From: an uncultured Eubacteriales bacterium
GTDB lineage: Bacteria; Bacillota; Clostridia; Oscillospirales; Oscillospiraceae
Reading direction: 5' to 3'
DNA: 21,978 nt
Assembly (NCBI GenBank): GCA_900554705.1
Contig: USIH01000019.1
Location: 1 to 21,978, forward strand
Of the stretch, positions 6,579-15,429 are shown piece by piece (the first letter of the stretch is position 1; the number at the start of each line of letters is the position of its first letter). The position numbers were made by a program, and so were the translations under genes. The notes below the pieces were generated by a model. It saw only the letters and a program-made list of their open reading frames with translations. It ran no database searches and had not been told where the DNA came from.

Positions 6579-7387
6579 AAAAAGTCAATCGTGTGCTTAC
6601 CGTACTGGTATTTCTCTTCCTTTACGCGCCGATGCTGGTGCTCGCCGTCGCCTCCTTCAATCAGGGCAAGGACATGGCGGTCTTCACCGGCTTCACCCTC
6701 AGCCGCTATCGGGAGCTGTTTCAGGACAGCCGCCTGCTGGCTCTGCTCGGCAACTCGGCGCTCGTCGCGGTGCTTTCGAGCCTGCTTGCGACGGTCATGG
6801 GAACGGCTGCCTGTCTGGGCATTTACAAAATGCGCCGCTCCGCGCGGTCGCTGGTCATGTCCGTGACGAATATCCCCATGACAAATCCGGAGATCGTCAC
6901 CGGCGTCTCTCTGGCGCTGCTTTTCGCGCTGACGGGCGTTCTCCTGCGGCTGAAGGGCGTTCTCGGCTTCTGGACGCTGCTGATCGCCCACATCACGTTT
7001 AACCTCCCCTATGTCATCCTCAACGTCATGCCGAAGCTGTCGCAGATGGATCCCGATCTGACCGAAGCCGCGACCGACCTTGGCTGCACGCCCGTGCAGG
7101 CCTTTTTCAAGGTCACGCTGCATGAGATCCTGCCGGGCATCGTCTCCGGCGCGCTGATGGCCTTTACCATGTCGCTGGACGATTTCGTCATCTCCTACTT
7201 CGTCACCGGTCCGAACTTCGTGACGCTGCCGGTGGAGATCTACAGCTATACGAAAAAACCCATCCAGCCCAAGGTCTACGCCATGTTCACCCTGATGTTC
7301 CTTGTCATTCTGATCATCATGGTCGTTATGAACCTGCTGCAAGCGCGCGACCATTCCAAGCAGAGAGCGGGAGGGCATCGCCGATGA
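6575..7387 (+). CDS. potC: Spermidine/putrescine ABC transporter permease PotC
   Basis: A 270-residue membrane protein with about six hydrophobic segments, beginning [20 protein letters not shown]. It carries the EAA-type coupling loop EAATDLGCTPVQAFFKVTLH followed by a PGIVSGAL segment, as in PotC/YdcV-type permeases. It pairs with PotB to form the translocation channel in the cytoplasmic membrane. The ATG overlaps the potB stop as ATGA, and its own TGA overlaps the potD ATG in the same way (7384-7387). Nothing appears truncated. Confidence 0.94.
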   Translation: MKKVNRVLTVLVFLFLYAPMLVLAVASFNQGKDMAVFTGFTLSRYRELFQDSRLLALLGNSALVAVLSSLLATVMGTAACLGIYKMRRSARSLVMSVTNIPMTNPEIVTGVSLALLFALTGVLLRLKGVLGFWTLLIAHITFNLPYVILNVMPKLSQMDPDLTEAATDLGCTPVQAFFKVTLHEILPGIVSGALMAFTMSLDDFVISYFVTGPNFVTLPVEIYSYTKKPIQPKVYAMFTLMFLVILIIMVVMNLLQARDHSKQRAGGHRR

Positions 7388-8577
7388 AAAAACGAATTGC
7401 CGTTTTCCTGCTTGCCCTTGCGCTGCTGCTCCCCTGCCTGCCGACACGCGTCTCCGCCGCTACGGTGGAGATCAATGTCTACAACTGGGGGCAGTACATC
7501 TCCGACGGTTCCGACGACGCGCTCGACGTGATCAGCGCCTTTGAGGATGCGTACCCGAACATCAAGGTCAACTACATGACCTACGACAGCAACGAAAGTA
7601 TGTACACGAAGCTCAAGGCAGGCGGCTCCGTGTTCGACGTGATCTTCCCCTCTGACTACATGGTCGATAAGCTCGTGCAGGAGGGTATGCTCGAGGAGCT
7701 GGACTTCTCCAATATCCCCAACTATGCCTACATCGACGACAGCTTCAAAAACCTTGCCTACGATCCGGACAACCGCTTCTCCGTCCCCTACACTTGGGGC
7801 ACTGTCGGCATCATCTATAATAAGAAGTATGTCGACGAAGCCGATCTGACCGGCTGGGAGATCCTGTGGAACGAGAAATACTCCGGCAAGATCCTGATGT
7901 TCGACAACCCGCGTGACGCCTTCGCCATCGCGCAGTTCGAGCTGGGCTTCGACATCAACTCCGAGGATCGCTCCGAAATGGAGCAGTGCGCCAGCCTGCT
8001 GCGCACGCAGAAGCCTCTGCTTCAGGGCTATGTCATGGATCAGGTGTACGAGCGGATGCAGCACGAAGAGGCGTGGATCGCACCGTATTACGCGGGCGAC
8101 TACCTGCAAATGCTGCCGGAGAACCCCGACCTCGGCTTCTACTTCCCGCAGGAGGGCTTTAACCTCTTCGTCGACGCCATCTGCATCCCGAAAGGCGCGG
8201 CGCACAAAACAGAGGCAGAGCTGTTTATCAACTTCCTGCTCTCCCCCGAGATCTGCGCGCAGAACTTAGAATACCTCGGCTACTCCGCCCCGTCGGACGC
8301 CGCAAAGGCGCTGATGGATCCGGAGGCGGCGCAAAACCCTGTCGCTTATCCTTCGCAGGACGTCCTCTCGCGCGGCGTTGCTTTCCGCGCGCTCACGGAG
8401 GACGGTACACGCCAGCTAAACGACCTGTGGCTGATGGTCAAAACGGCGGACTCTACGACGACCTTCTATGTCATCCTCACTGCCGTCGCCGTTGCGCTCG
8501 TGGTCTTCCTCTGGCTCTTCTTCAAGGTGCGCAAGCGCCGCAGAAAAGCACGGCGCTGCCGCGCTTGGAAACAATAA
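7384..8577 (+). CDS. potD: Polyamine-binding protein PotD with C-terminal membrane anchor
   Basis: 397 residues. Residues 1-25 form a Sec signal peptide ending VSA, with cleavage likely before ATVEI. The mature part begins EINVYNWGQYISDG, matching the YNW start of PotD-type proteins, whose Trp lines the polyamine site. The family fold continues to about residue 355, including an FDVIFPSDYMVDKLV segment and the late DAICIPKGA segment. No clear lipobox is present: LLPC at 15-18 lacks the small residues normally needed. Instead a hydrophobic helix at about 361-380 is followed by a strongly basic tail, which predicts anchoring by the C-terminus with the binding domain outside. It delivers polyamine to PotB/PotC. 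The ATG overlaps the potC stop (ATGA). A terminator region follows directly. Confidence 0.93.
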   Translation: MKKRIAVFLLALALLLPCLPTRVSAATVEINVYNWGQYISDGSDDALDVISAFEDAYPNIKVNYMTYDSNESMYTKLKAGGSVFDVIFPSDYMVDKLVQEGMLEELDFSNIPNYAYIDDSFKNLAYDPDNRFSVPYTWGTVGIIYNKKYVDEADLTGWEILWNEKYSGKILMFDNPRDAFAIAQFELGFDINSEDRSEMEQCASLLRTQKPLLQGYVMDQVYERMQHEEAWIAPYYAGDYLQMLPENPDLGFYFPQEGFNLFVDAICIPKGAAHKTEAELFINFLLSPEICAQNLEYLGYSAPSDAAKALMDPEAAQNPVAYPSQDVLSRGVAFRALTEDGTRQLNDLWLMVKTADSTTTFYVILTAVAVALVVFLWLFFKVRKRRRKARRCRAWKQ

Positions 8578-8579
8578 AC

Positions 8580-8617
8580 AGACACGGTCGGACAGTTTAT
8601 TCTGTCCGACCGTGTCT
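8580..8617. terminator. Long hairpin between convergent potD and ftsZ
   Basis: A 16-bp perfect stem (8580-8595 with 8602-8617) and a 6-nt loop, starting 3 bp after the potD stop. T-rich sequence follows weakly on both sides (TCCTTATT on plus; TGTTTATTGTT on minus), so it may act in both directions, perhaps more for ftsZ on the minus strand. Confidence 0.7.
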
Positions 8618-8633
8618 CCTTATTCCGACAAAG

Positions 8634-8668
8634 GCGGGGCAGGCGTTTTGATATGCCCCGCAGTTTTT

Positions 8669-8670
<2 letters not shown>
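8634..8670 (+). terminator. Rho-independent terminator downstream of potD
   Basis: An 8-bp stem (GCGGGGCA at 8634-8641 with TGCCCCGC at 8654-8661), a 12-nt loop, then seven T (8664-8670). The T-run reaches into the ftsZ stop codon (8669-8671) on the opposite strand. With the preceding hairpin it forms a double stop that keeps pot transcripts out of the dcw cluster. Confidence 0.8.
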
Positions 8671-9745
<1,075 letters not shown>

Positions 9746-9808
9746 TGTATCTTCCTCCTATGTATCCTGATGATGCGTTGAAACGCTATTTCGCATTTAT
9801 ACTGCTCT

Positions 9809-9837
9809 ATTTTATCCTGAAAATTCGCTTTGGTCAA
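9809..9837 (-). promoter_or_regulatory. Sigma-A-type promoter for ftsZ
   Basis: On the minus strand, TTGACC (9837-9832), a 17-bp spacer and TAAAAT (9814-9809). It lies in the 141-bp gap between divIB and ftsZ, giving a leader of about 60 nt. A small GCGTT/AACGC hairpin (9775-9786) sits in that leader. ftsZ can therefore probably be transcribed apart from the rest of the cluster. Confidence 0.65.
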
Positions 9838-9886
9838 TAGACTTTCTTTGTTTTTATGAAATTATTTGTAAATTCGACGTGACTTC

Positions 9887-10795
9887 TCAGTCTGACGGAC
9901 TGAAACGCACCTTTCCACTGCTACCCTCGCTAATGTCAATGATTCCGGTTTGGTAGTCGGCAAGCTTTTTCAGCGTCTCGCGCAGCGCAGCCAGTTTGTA
10001 TTCCATGTCGTCCAAATTGCCGAGCTTGACGGTGTACTGTGAGCCGTATTGCAGCTGAATGTCATATGCCGCAGGCAGGCTGATGTAGGAAACGCTCTTG
10101 AGCAGCTCAACATTCTCCGGCAGTTCCAGCGCCGTCAGAACGGCTTGCAGTGCGTCGAGCTTGGCGCTTGCCGAGCCGCTCTCGTCCTCGGTCACGGTGA
10201 TCTGCTCGCCGATGGTCGGCGTAGCGATCGTCAATTCCTTGATCTGGATGTGTTCGCTCGCCTCGTAGGGCTCTACCTGCTGCGTCGCCTTGCCGTAGGC
10301 AGTGATGAGATAATATTGGCCGGCCTCGTCCTGCACGGCAAAGGTCACATTGTCCTCCGTGATCGTGATGATCAGCGTATCGGGCAGGCGGCGCGTCACG
10401 CTGACCGTGCGCACATAAGCCATATCCTCCCCCGATGTGATCGACGCGGCAATACCGGCGCGCGACAGCGTCAGCAGATTATCGCCCTTGGCCACGCCCG
10501 CCGCCGAAATGATCTCCTCGGCGGAGTAGTAGCGATTGCCCTGCACCTCGATGTGGCGGACGCGGAAGAAGATGACCATGCTCAGCACGACCGCAGCCAC
10601 AACACCCGCCATGATCAGCAGGCGCTTCCAAAGGCCGCTGCCGACGCGTCCTCTCGTTCGTCGCCGCGCCCTGCGCCTTTGGTTCTGGCGGCGGTGCTCC
10701 ATTTTCTGCTCCACCTGCCGCGCCTGCCTGCGCCGCTGCGCTTCCTGCGCGGCACGGGAGTTGCGCTGCGGTGTTCTTCTGTGATTTTCTTCCAT
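9887..10795 (-). CDS. divIB: Cell division protein DivIB/FtsQ
   Basis: 302 residues with the classic three-part build: a very basic cytoplasmic N-terminus (about 1-57, rich in Arg and Gln), one membrane helix (about 58-77), and an outside region that begins with a POTRA-type domain (FFRVRHIEVQGNRYYSAEEI, residues 76-95). A beta-type domain follows to about residue 290. It is part of the FtsQ/DivIB-FtsL-DivIC complex that regulates the septal peptidoglycan synthases. The start lies 6 bp after the murA stop, with a GGAG site inside the end of murA, so the two are co-translated. Sequence conservation in this family is low; the call rests on architecture, the POTRA motif and position before ftsZ. 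Confidence 0.9.
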   Translation of the reverse strand: MEENHRRTPQRNSRAAQEAQRRRQARQVEQKMEHRRQNQRRRARRRTRGRVGSGLWKRLLIMAGVVAAVVLSMVIFFRVRHIEVQGNRYYSAEEIISAAGVAKGDNLLTLSRAGIAASITSGEDMAYVRTVSVTRRLPDTLIITITEDNVTFAVQDEAGQYYLITAYGKATQQVEPYEASEHIQIKELTIATPTIGEQITVTEDESGSASAKLDALQAVLTALELPENVELLKSVSYISLPAAYDIQLQYGSQYTVKLGNLDDMEYKLAALRETLKKLADYQTGIIDISEGSSGKVRFSPSD

Positions 10796-10801
10796 AAGCA
10801 G

Positions 10802-12052
10802 TTACTCCGTAAGATTGATTTGCGCTCCGCAGGAGCGCAACGTATCGACAAAGTCGGCATACCCGCGCTGCATATGCTCCGGCCGCGTGATGCGGCTCTC
10901 TCCCTGCGCGCCGAGCGCCGCGACGACCATCGCGGCTCCACCGCGCAGATCCGTCGCCTCCACCTGCGCGCCGTGCAGCGAGGCCACGCCGCGAACCACG
11001 GCACAGGTACGTCCGGCGCAAATGTCCGCTCCCATGGCGCGCAGCGCCGGAACGTGCATAAAGCGATCGGAAAAGACCGTCTCTTCCATCACGGTCACGC
11101 CTTTGGCCGTGGCCATCAGCGCCATGATCGGCGCCTGTGCGTCAGTCGGAAAGCCGTCGTAGGGCGCGGTGGAAATGGGGCTGCACGCGCAAAGCTCCGT
11201 GCAACTGAGCGTCAGGCAGTCGCCGCTGCGCTGCAAGGTGCAGCCCGCGCGGTGCAGTACGTCCAAAACCGCGCACAGATGGTCGCAGCGCACGCCCCGC
11301 AGGGTCAGCGCTCCGCGCGTCGCGGCAGCGGCGGCAAGATAGGTCGCCGCCTCCATCCGATCCGGCATCACGGTAAACTCCGCGCCGTGCAGGCACGGTT
11401 CGCCGCTGATGCGGATCACACTCGTTCCCGCGCCGCTGATCTGCGCGCCGCAGGCGCGCAAAAAGTCCGCAAGATCGACGATCTCCGGCTCACGCGCCGC
11501 GTTGCAGAGCACGGTCTGCCCCTGCGCGCCGAGCGCGGCGAGCATCAGGTTCTCCGTCGCGCCGACGCTCGGAAACGGGAGCGCGATCGTACAGGCGCGC
11601 AGCGCCGCCGCTGTGCAGACGATCCGGTCATCCACCTGACGGCAGGACGCGCCAAGGCGCTCAAAGCCGGTCAGGTGCAGGTTGATCGGCCGCGCACCGA
11701 GCGGGCAGCCGCCCGGAAGCGCCGTCTGCGCGCTTCCGAAGCGCGCAAGCGTTGCGCCGAGGAATAGGACAGCCGCGCGCATTTTCCCCGCAAGCGCGGG
11801 CAGAATATCCGCCGTGTGCGCCTCGGACGCGTCCACGGCGATGTCCGTCCCGCTGCGCGTCACCTTGCAGCCGTAAGCGCGCAGGATCTCGAGTGCGGTA
11901 TCCACGTCGGAAATATTCGGACAGTTGTGCAATGTACACGGCGACCGACAGAGCAGGGTCGCCGACAGGATGGGCAGCACGCTGTTTTTTGCGCCGTGGA
12001 TGCTGATATGTCCCCGCAGCGGCTGCCCTCCGATGATATGATAAGCCCGCAT
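10802..12052 (-). CDS. murA: UDP-N-acetylglucosamine 1-carboxyvinyltransferase MurA
   Basis: 416 residues from ATG 12052, preferred over a TTG at 12061 because GGGGG (12063-12067) is 10 bp from the ATG and only 1 bp from the TTG. MurA transfers enolpyruvate from PEP to UDP-GlcNAc, the first committed step of peptidoglycan synthesis. The catalytic pair Lys22-Asn23 is in HGAKNS, the active-site Cys116 is in ALPGGCPLGARP (the Cys whose presence usually means fosfomycin sensitivity), and DGFPTDAQAP carries the general-base Asp. The protein is unusually rich in cysteine (21 in all). Clostridia often hold two MurA copies, so another may exist elsewhere. It lies 53 bp after murG and 6 bp before divIB. 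Confidence 0.95.
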   Translation of the reverse strand: MRAYHIIGGQPLRGHISIHGAKNSVLPILSATLLCRSPCTLHNCPNISDVDTALEILRAYGCKVTRSGTDIAVDASEAHTADILPALAGKMRAAVLFLGATLARFGSAQTALPGGCPLGARPINLHLTGFERLGASCRQVDDRIVCTAAALRACTIALPFPSVGATENLMLAALGAQGQTVLCNAAREPEIVDLADFLRACGAQISGAGTSVIRISGEPCLHGAEFTVMPDRMEAATYLAAAAATRGALTLRGVRCDHLCAVLDVLHRAGCTLQRSGDCLTLSCTELCACSPISTAPYDGFPTDAQAPIMALMATAKGVTVMEETVFSDRFMHVPALRAMGADICAGRTCAVVRGVASLHGAQVEATDLRGGAAMVVAALGAQGESRITRPEHMQRGYADFVDTLRSCGAQINLTE

Positions 12053-12105
12053 GGTAAGCAAACCCCCGTTATGGAAATTTGCCCCATCCTATGCAGTCGG
12101 CGTCG

Positions 12106-13230
12106 TTATCGTTCTCTTGCAAGCTCCGTGATGATCCGGCAGATACGCTCCGCGGAATCCACGACCGCCATCTCATGCAGCGCAGAGCGCATTTTCCCGC
12201 GCCGCGCCGGATCGGCAAGGAGCTGCTTTGCCGTTTCATAGAGCACTCTGCCGTCGCAGTCCTGCTCGCGCAAGACGACCGCAGCGCCTCGTTTTTCCAA
12301 AATTCTCGCGTTCTTTTCCTGATGATTGTTCGTCACGTTCGGCGACGGCACGATGATACAGGGTGTCCCCGCCGCCGCGATCTCGTTGAGCGTTGAAGCG
12401 CCCGCTCTGCTGATGACCAGATCGGCAGCCGCCATAAGCGTCGGCATATTGTAAATATACTCCTGCATCGTCACCCACGGGTGCGCGGCAAGATCGACGC
12501 CCTGCTGCTTTACGTACTCCGGCATCCATCGCCAGCCGAAGGAGCCGGTCGCGTGGATGTGACGGAAATCGTCTTCCTGACACTCCAGCTTCATAAACTG
12601 TGCGATCTTCTTGTTCATTTCTCTTGCGCCGAGGCTGCCCCACATGGAGACGACCAGCGGCTCCTCGCCGATCCCCAACGCCTTGCGGGCATCGGCGCGC
12701 TTGGTAAAAACGAACTCCTCACGAACCGGCATTCCCACCGGAATGACACGCTCCGCGTTTTTATAAGCCGCTTGGCTGTCGGCAAAGCCGACAAGAATGC
12801 GGTCGACCTTATCGCAGACCATGCGCGTGGCAAGGCCGGGGACGGCGTTTGCCTCGTGCAGCGCCGTCGGGATATGGTGCTTTACGCCCTGCCGCAGGAT
12901 CGGGAAGCTGGCATAGCCGCCCATGCCCAAGATCACGTCCGGCCGAAAGTCCTGAATGATCTGATCGGCGCGTTTCAGCGCGCGGCGGATCGTAACGACC
13001 GTTTTGGCGTTGTGCCAGAGCGCGGCAGGCGTGACGCTGCGCAGATAGTTGGAGATGCGGACGGTCTCGAGGCGGAAGCCCTCGCGCGGAATGAGCTTTG
13101 TCTCCATTCCGTCCTCCGCGCCGACAAAGAGGATCTGCGCGGAGGGATTCTTTTCGATCAGCAGCTTCGCCACGGCAATCGCCGGATTGATGTGCCCTCC
13201 GGTACCGCCGCAGGTAAAAATAACTCTCAT
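12106..13230 (-). CDS. murG: MurG, undecaprenyl-PP-MurNAc-pentapeptide GlcNAc transferase
   Basis: 374 residues from ATG 13230, with AGGGGG just upstream. The open frame continues further upstream, but that part only overlaps ftsW in another frame and is discarded. MurG is a GT-B glycosyltransferase on the inner membrane face that adds GlcNAc to lipid I to make lipid II. Seen are the N-terminal GGTGGH loop (residues 8-13), HEANAVPGLATR, a WGSLGA loop (G-loop variant with Trp before GSLGA) and the donor-site stretch SRAGASTLNEI. A TNNHQEKNA segment holds the Gln-Glu pair typical of UDP-GlcNAc binding. It follows ftsW by 11 bp, and its ribosome site overlaps the ftsW stop. Confidence 0.96.
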   Translation of the reverse strand: MRVIFTCGGTGGHINPAIAVAKLLIEKNPSAQILFVGAEDGMETKLIPREGFRLETVRISNYLRSVTPAALWHNAKTVVTIRRALKRADQIIQDFRPDVILGMGGYASFPILRQGVKHHIPTALHEANAVPGLATRMVCDKVDRILVGFADSQAAYKNAERVIPVGMPVREEFVFTKRADARKALGIGEEPLVVSMWGSLGAREMNKKIAQFMKLECQEDDFRHIHATGSFGWRWMPEYVKQQGVDLAAHPWVTMQEYIYNMPTLMAAADLVISRAGASTLNEIAAAGTPCIIVPSPNVTNNHQEKNARILEKRGAAVVLREQDCDGRVLYETAKQLLADPARRGKMRSALHEMAVVDSAERICRIITELARER

Positions 13231-13241
13231 GGGCAATCCCC

Positions 13242-14393
13242 CTACGAGGTTTGATGGATACTTCGGGAAATATTGAGCATAATGCCGCACTCCGCCATTT
13301 GCACGATCAGCGCCGTGCCGCCGGAAGAGAAGAACGGCAGCGAAATGCCGGTGGACGGCAGGGTGTTCGTAACGACGGCAACATTGAGCAGCACCTGCAC
13401 GGCAAGCAGCGTGGTAAGGCCGAAGGCCATCAGGGTCGCAAACCGCGTCGGCGCGTGCATCGCGATCCAGAAGCCGCGCAGGATCAGCAGCGCGAAGAGC
13501 AGCAGGATCAGCACCGCCCCGATAAAGCCCAATTCTTCGCAGATAATGGAGAAAATGTAGTCGTTGTGTTCCTCCGGCAGGTAGAGATACTTCTCTCGAC
13601 TGTGGCCGAAGCCAAGCCCCGTCAGGCCGCCCGAGCCGATGGCGTTGAGCGACTGGATGATCTGGTGGCCGGTATCCAGCGGGTCGGACTCCGGATCGAG
13701 CCAAGCGTTGATGCGGTCAGAAGTATAAGCACCGCTGAGGAGCAAAAAGGCAAGCAGCGCAACCGCAGCCGCCACCATGATGAGCAGCGCTTTTTTATTC
13801 GCACCGCCGACGAGCATCATGGCAAAGCCTACCGTGCCGATGATGATGATCGCGGAAAAGTGCGGCTCCGGAAAGAGCAGCAGGGCGACGACGGCGATGG
13901 CCGCGCCGCAGGAGAGGAAGACGCGCGCGCCCTTGATGTCATGCCGGTAGCGCGTCATAAGGTCTGCCAGCACGGTGATCACGGCGAATTTTGCAAGCTC
14001 TGAGGGCTGGAACTTCGTAAAACCGAGGTCGATCCAGCGCGTCGCGCCGTTGGTCGTTCTGCCGACGAGCATCACCGCCACGAGCAGGACGATCGCTACG
14101 GCGTAGATGATCCGCGAGAAATAGCGGTACCACGCATAAGGCAGAAAGCTGATACCGATCAGTGCACCGATGCCGAGCAGTGCGAAAATGAACTGGCTGA
14201 TAAAGTAGCTCGCCGAGTTGCCAGTGAGGTAATGTGCGCGGACATAGCTGGCGGAAAAAAGCATTACAAGACCGATCGCCGTCAGAAGCAGCGTCAGGGC
14301 AAGGTACGGAAGGTCGATCATGCCGCGGTCGTCCACGCGGACACGCGTTTCCTTCTTCAGCTCGATCGAAGCGGTCTTCGATTTTCCGAACAC
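13242..14393 (-). CDS. ftsW: SEDS peptidoglycan glycosyltransferase FtsW/SpoVE
   Basis: A 383-residue polytopic SEDS protein starting at GTG 14393, supported by GGGAGG at 14401-14406 with 7-bp spacing. SEDS signatures are FQPSELAKF (128-136), LPEEHNDYIF (272-281, where Asp278 matches the essential Asp of RodA/FtsW) and LPSTGISLPFFSSGGT (345-360). It polymerises lipid II into glycan strands at the septum, together with the class B PBP encoded at the start of the cluster. In spore formers the dcw SEDS gene is named spoVE; whether this copy serves division, sporulation or both cannot be decided here. It follows mraY by 46 bp, with no murD between them. Confidence 0.94.
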   Translation of the reverse strand: MFGKSKTASIELKKETRVRVDDRGMIDLPYLALTLLLTAIGLVMLFSASYVRAHYLTGNSASYFISQFIFALLGIGALIGISFLPYAWYRYFSRIIYAVAIVLLVAVMLVGRTTNGATRWIDLGFTKFQPSELAKFAVITVLADLMTRYRHDIKGARVFLSCGAAIAVVALLLFPEPHFSAIIIIGTVGFAMMLVGGANKKALLIMVAAAVALLAFLLLSGAYTSDRINAWLDPESDPLDTGHQIIQSLNAIGSGGLTGLGFGHSREKYLYLPEEHNDYIFSIICEELGFIGAVLILLLFALLILRGFWIAMHAPTRFATLMAFGLTTLLAVQVLLNVAVVTNTLPSTGISLPFFSSGGTALIVQMAECGIMLNISRSIHQTS

Positions 14394-14439
14394 GGCGCAG
14401 CCTCCCTTCTACACAAAAATAGGAATGCGAAAATCAGGA

Positions 14440-15429
14440 TCAGAACCAGCAGCGCACGCCGAGATAGGCGACGATGCACATAAGAACGGTGACGGAGACA
14501 AAGACCGTCCAGATCTTCTTTTCCGACCAGCCACACATCTCAAAATGATGATGGATCGGCGCCATCTTGAAGATACGCTTTCCGTGCGTCAGCTTAAAGT
14601 AGCCGACCTGCAAAATATCGGACAGCGTTTCCACCACATAGATCAGGCCGACCAGCAGCAGCACCAGCGGCATATCCAGCGCGAAGGCCATGCCGACGAC
14701 GGCGCCGCCGAGGAAGAGCGAACCGGTGTCGCCCATAAAGACACGGGCGGGATAGAAATTAAAGCACAGGAAGCCCGCAAGGCCGCCGAAGAGCGCCGCA
14801 GGGAAGGTTGCAAGGCCGAAGCGTCCCATGGAGATCGACACCACCGTGAAAAAGAGCATGACAGGCAGCGTCACGCCCGTCGCAAGGCCGTCGATCCCGT
14901 CGGTCAGGTTGACCGCATTGACGCAGCCGACAATGGCAAACACCGCAAGGACGAGATAGAGCACCGTCGGAACGTGCGCAACGGGCTTTTTCACAAAGGG
15001 GATGTAAAGGTCGTAGGTCAGCGCGCCGGTAAAGTGCATCGCCGCAAGGAAGACGCCCGCCGCAAGGATCTGGAGCAGCAGCTTCTGTATGCCGGTCAGG
15101 CCGAGGTTCCGCTTCTTCTTGACCTTGATAAAATCATCGTAAAAACCGATCATGCCGAACATCAGCGAAAGCGCGAGCACCAAAAGATGCTTTTCCGTTC
15201 CGGCAGAACTCCAGCCCGTCGCGATGCACAGCAGCGACGCGAAGATGAAGGTAAGGCCGCCCATCGTAGGCGTGCCCGTCTTGCCGTTGTGCCACTTCGG
15301 GCCGACCTCGCGGATGGACTGTCCCGCTTTCAGGGCACGCAGCGCGGGGATCAGAAAATAGCCCGCGATGAGCGCCAGCCCGTAGCCGCCGACGATCGAG
15401 ATCAGGATCATTAAGATTGATTTATCCAT
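14440..15429 (-). CDS. mraY: Phospho-MurNAc-pentapeptide transferase MraY
   Basis: A 329-residue integral membrane enzyme with about ten hydrophobic segments. It moves phospho-MurNAc-pentapeptide to undecaprenyl phosphate, forming lipid I. The catalytic landmarks are all present: the Asp-Asp pair in FYDDFIKVKKK (98-99), NLTDGIDG (174-181), FMGDTGSL (231-238) and the HHH motif PIHHHFE (291-297). The start has GGAGG 8 bp upstream and overlaps the end of murF by 8 bp, implying coupled translation. The gene order murF-mraY-ftsW skips murD. Confidence 0.97.
   Translation of the reverse strand: MDKSILMILISIVGGYGLALIAGYFLIPALRALKAGQSIREVGPKWHNGKTGTPTMGGLTFIFASLLCIATGWSSAGTEKHLLVLALSLMFGMIGFYDDFIKVKKKRNLGLTGIQKLLLQILAAGVFLAAMHFTGALTYDLYIPFVKKPVAHVPTVLYLVLAVFAIVGCVNAVNLTDGIDGLATGVTLPVMLFFTVVSISMGRFGLATFPAALFGGLAGFLCFNFYPARVFMGDTGSLFLGGAVVGMAFALDMPLVLLLVGLIYVVETLSDILQVGYFKLTHGKRIFKMAPIHHHFEMCGWSEKKIWTVFVSVTVLMCIVAYLGVRCWF

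Noticed and set aside
10049..11767. A 572-codon plus-strand open frame across divIB and murA
   Set aside because: It is antisense to two well-supported genes, and its translation is Arg/Ala-rich without any recognisable domain.
13231..13704. N-terminal extension of murG upstream of its ATG
   Set aside because: This part overlaps ftsW in another frame. The MurG family starts at MRVIFTCGGTGGH, and a good ribosome site precedes that ATG.
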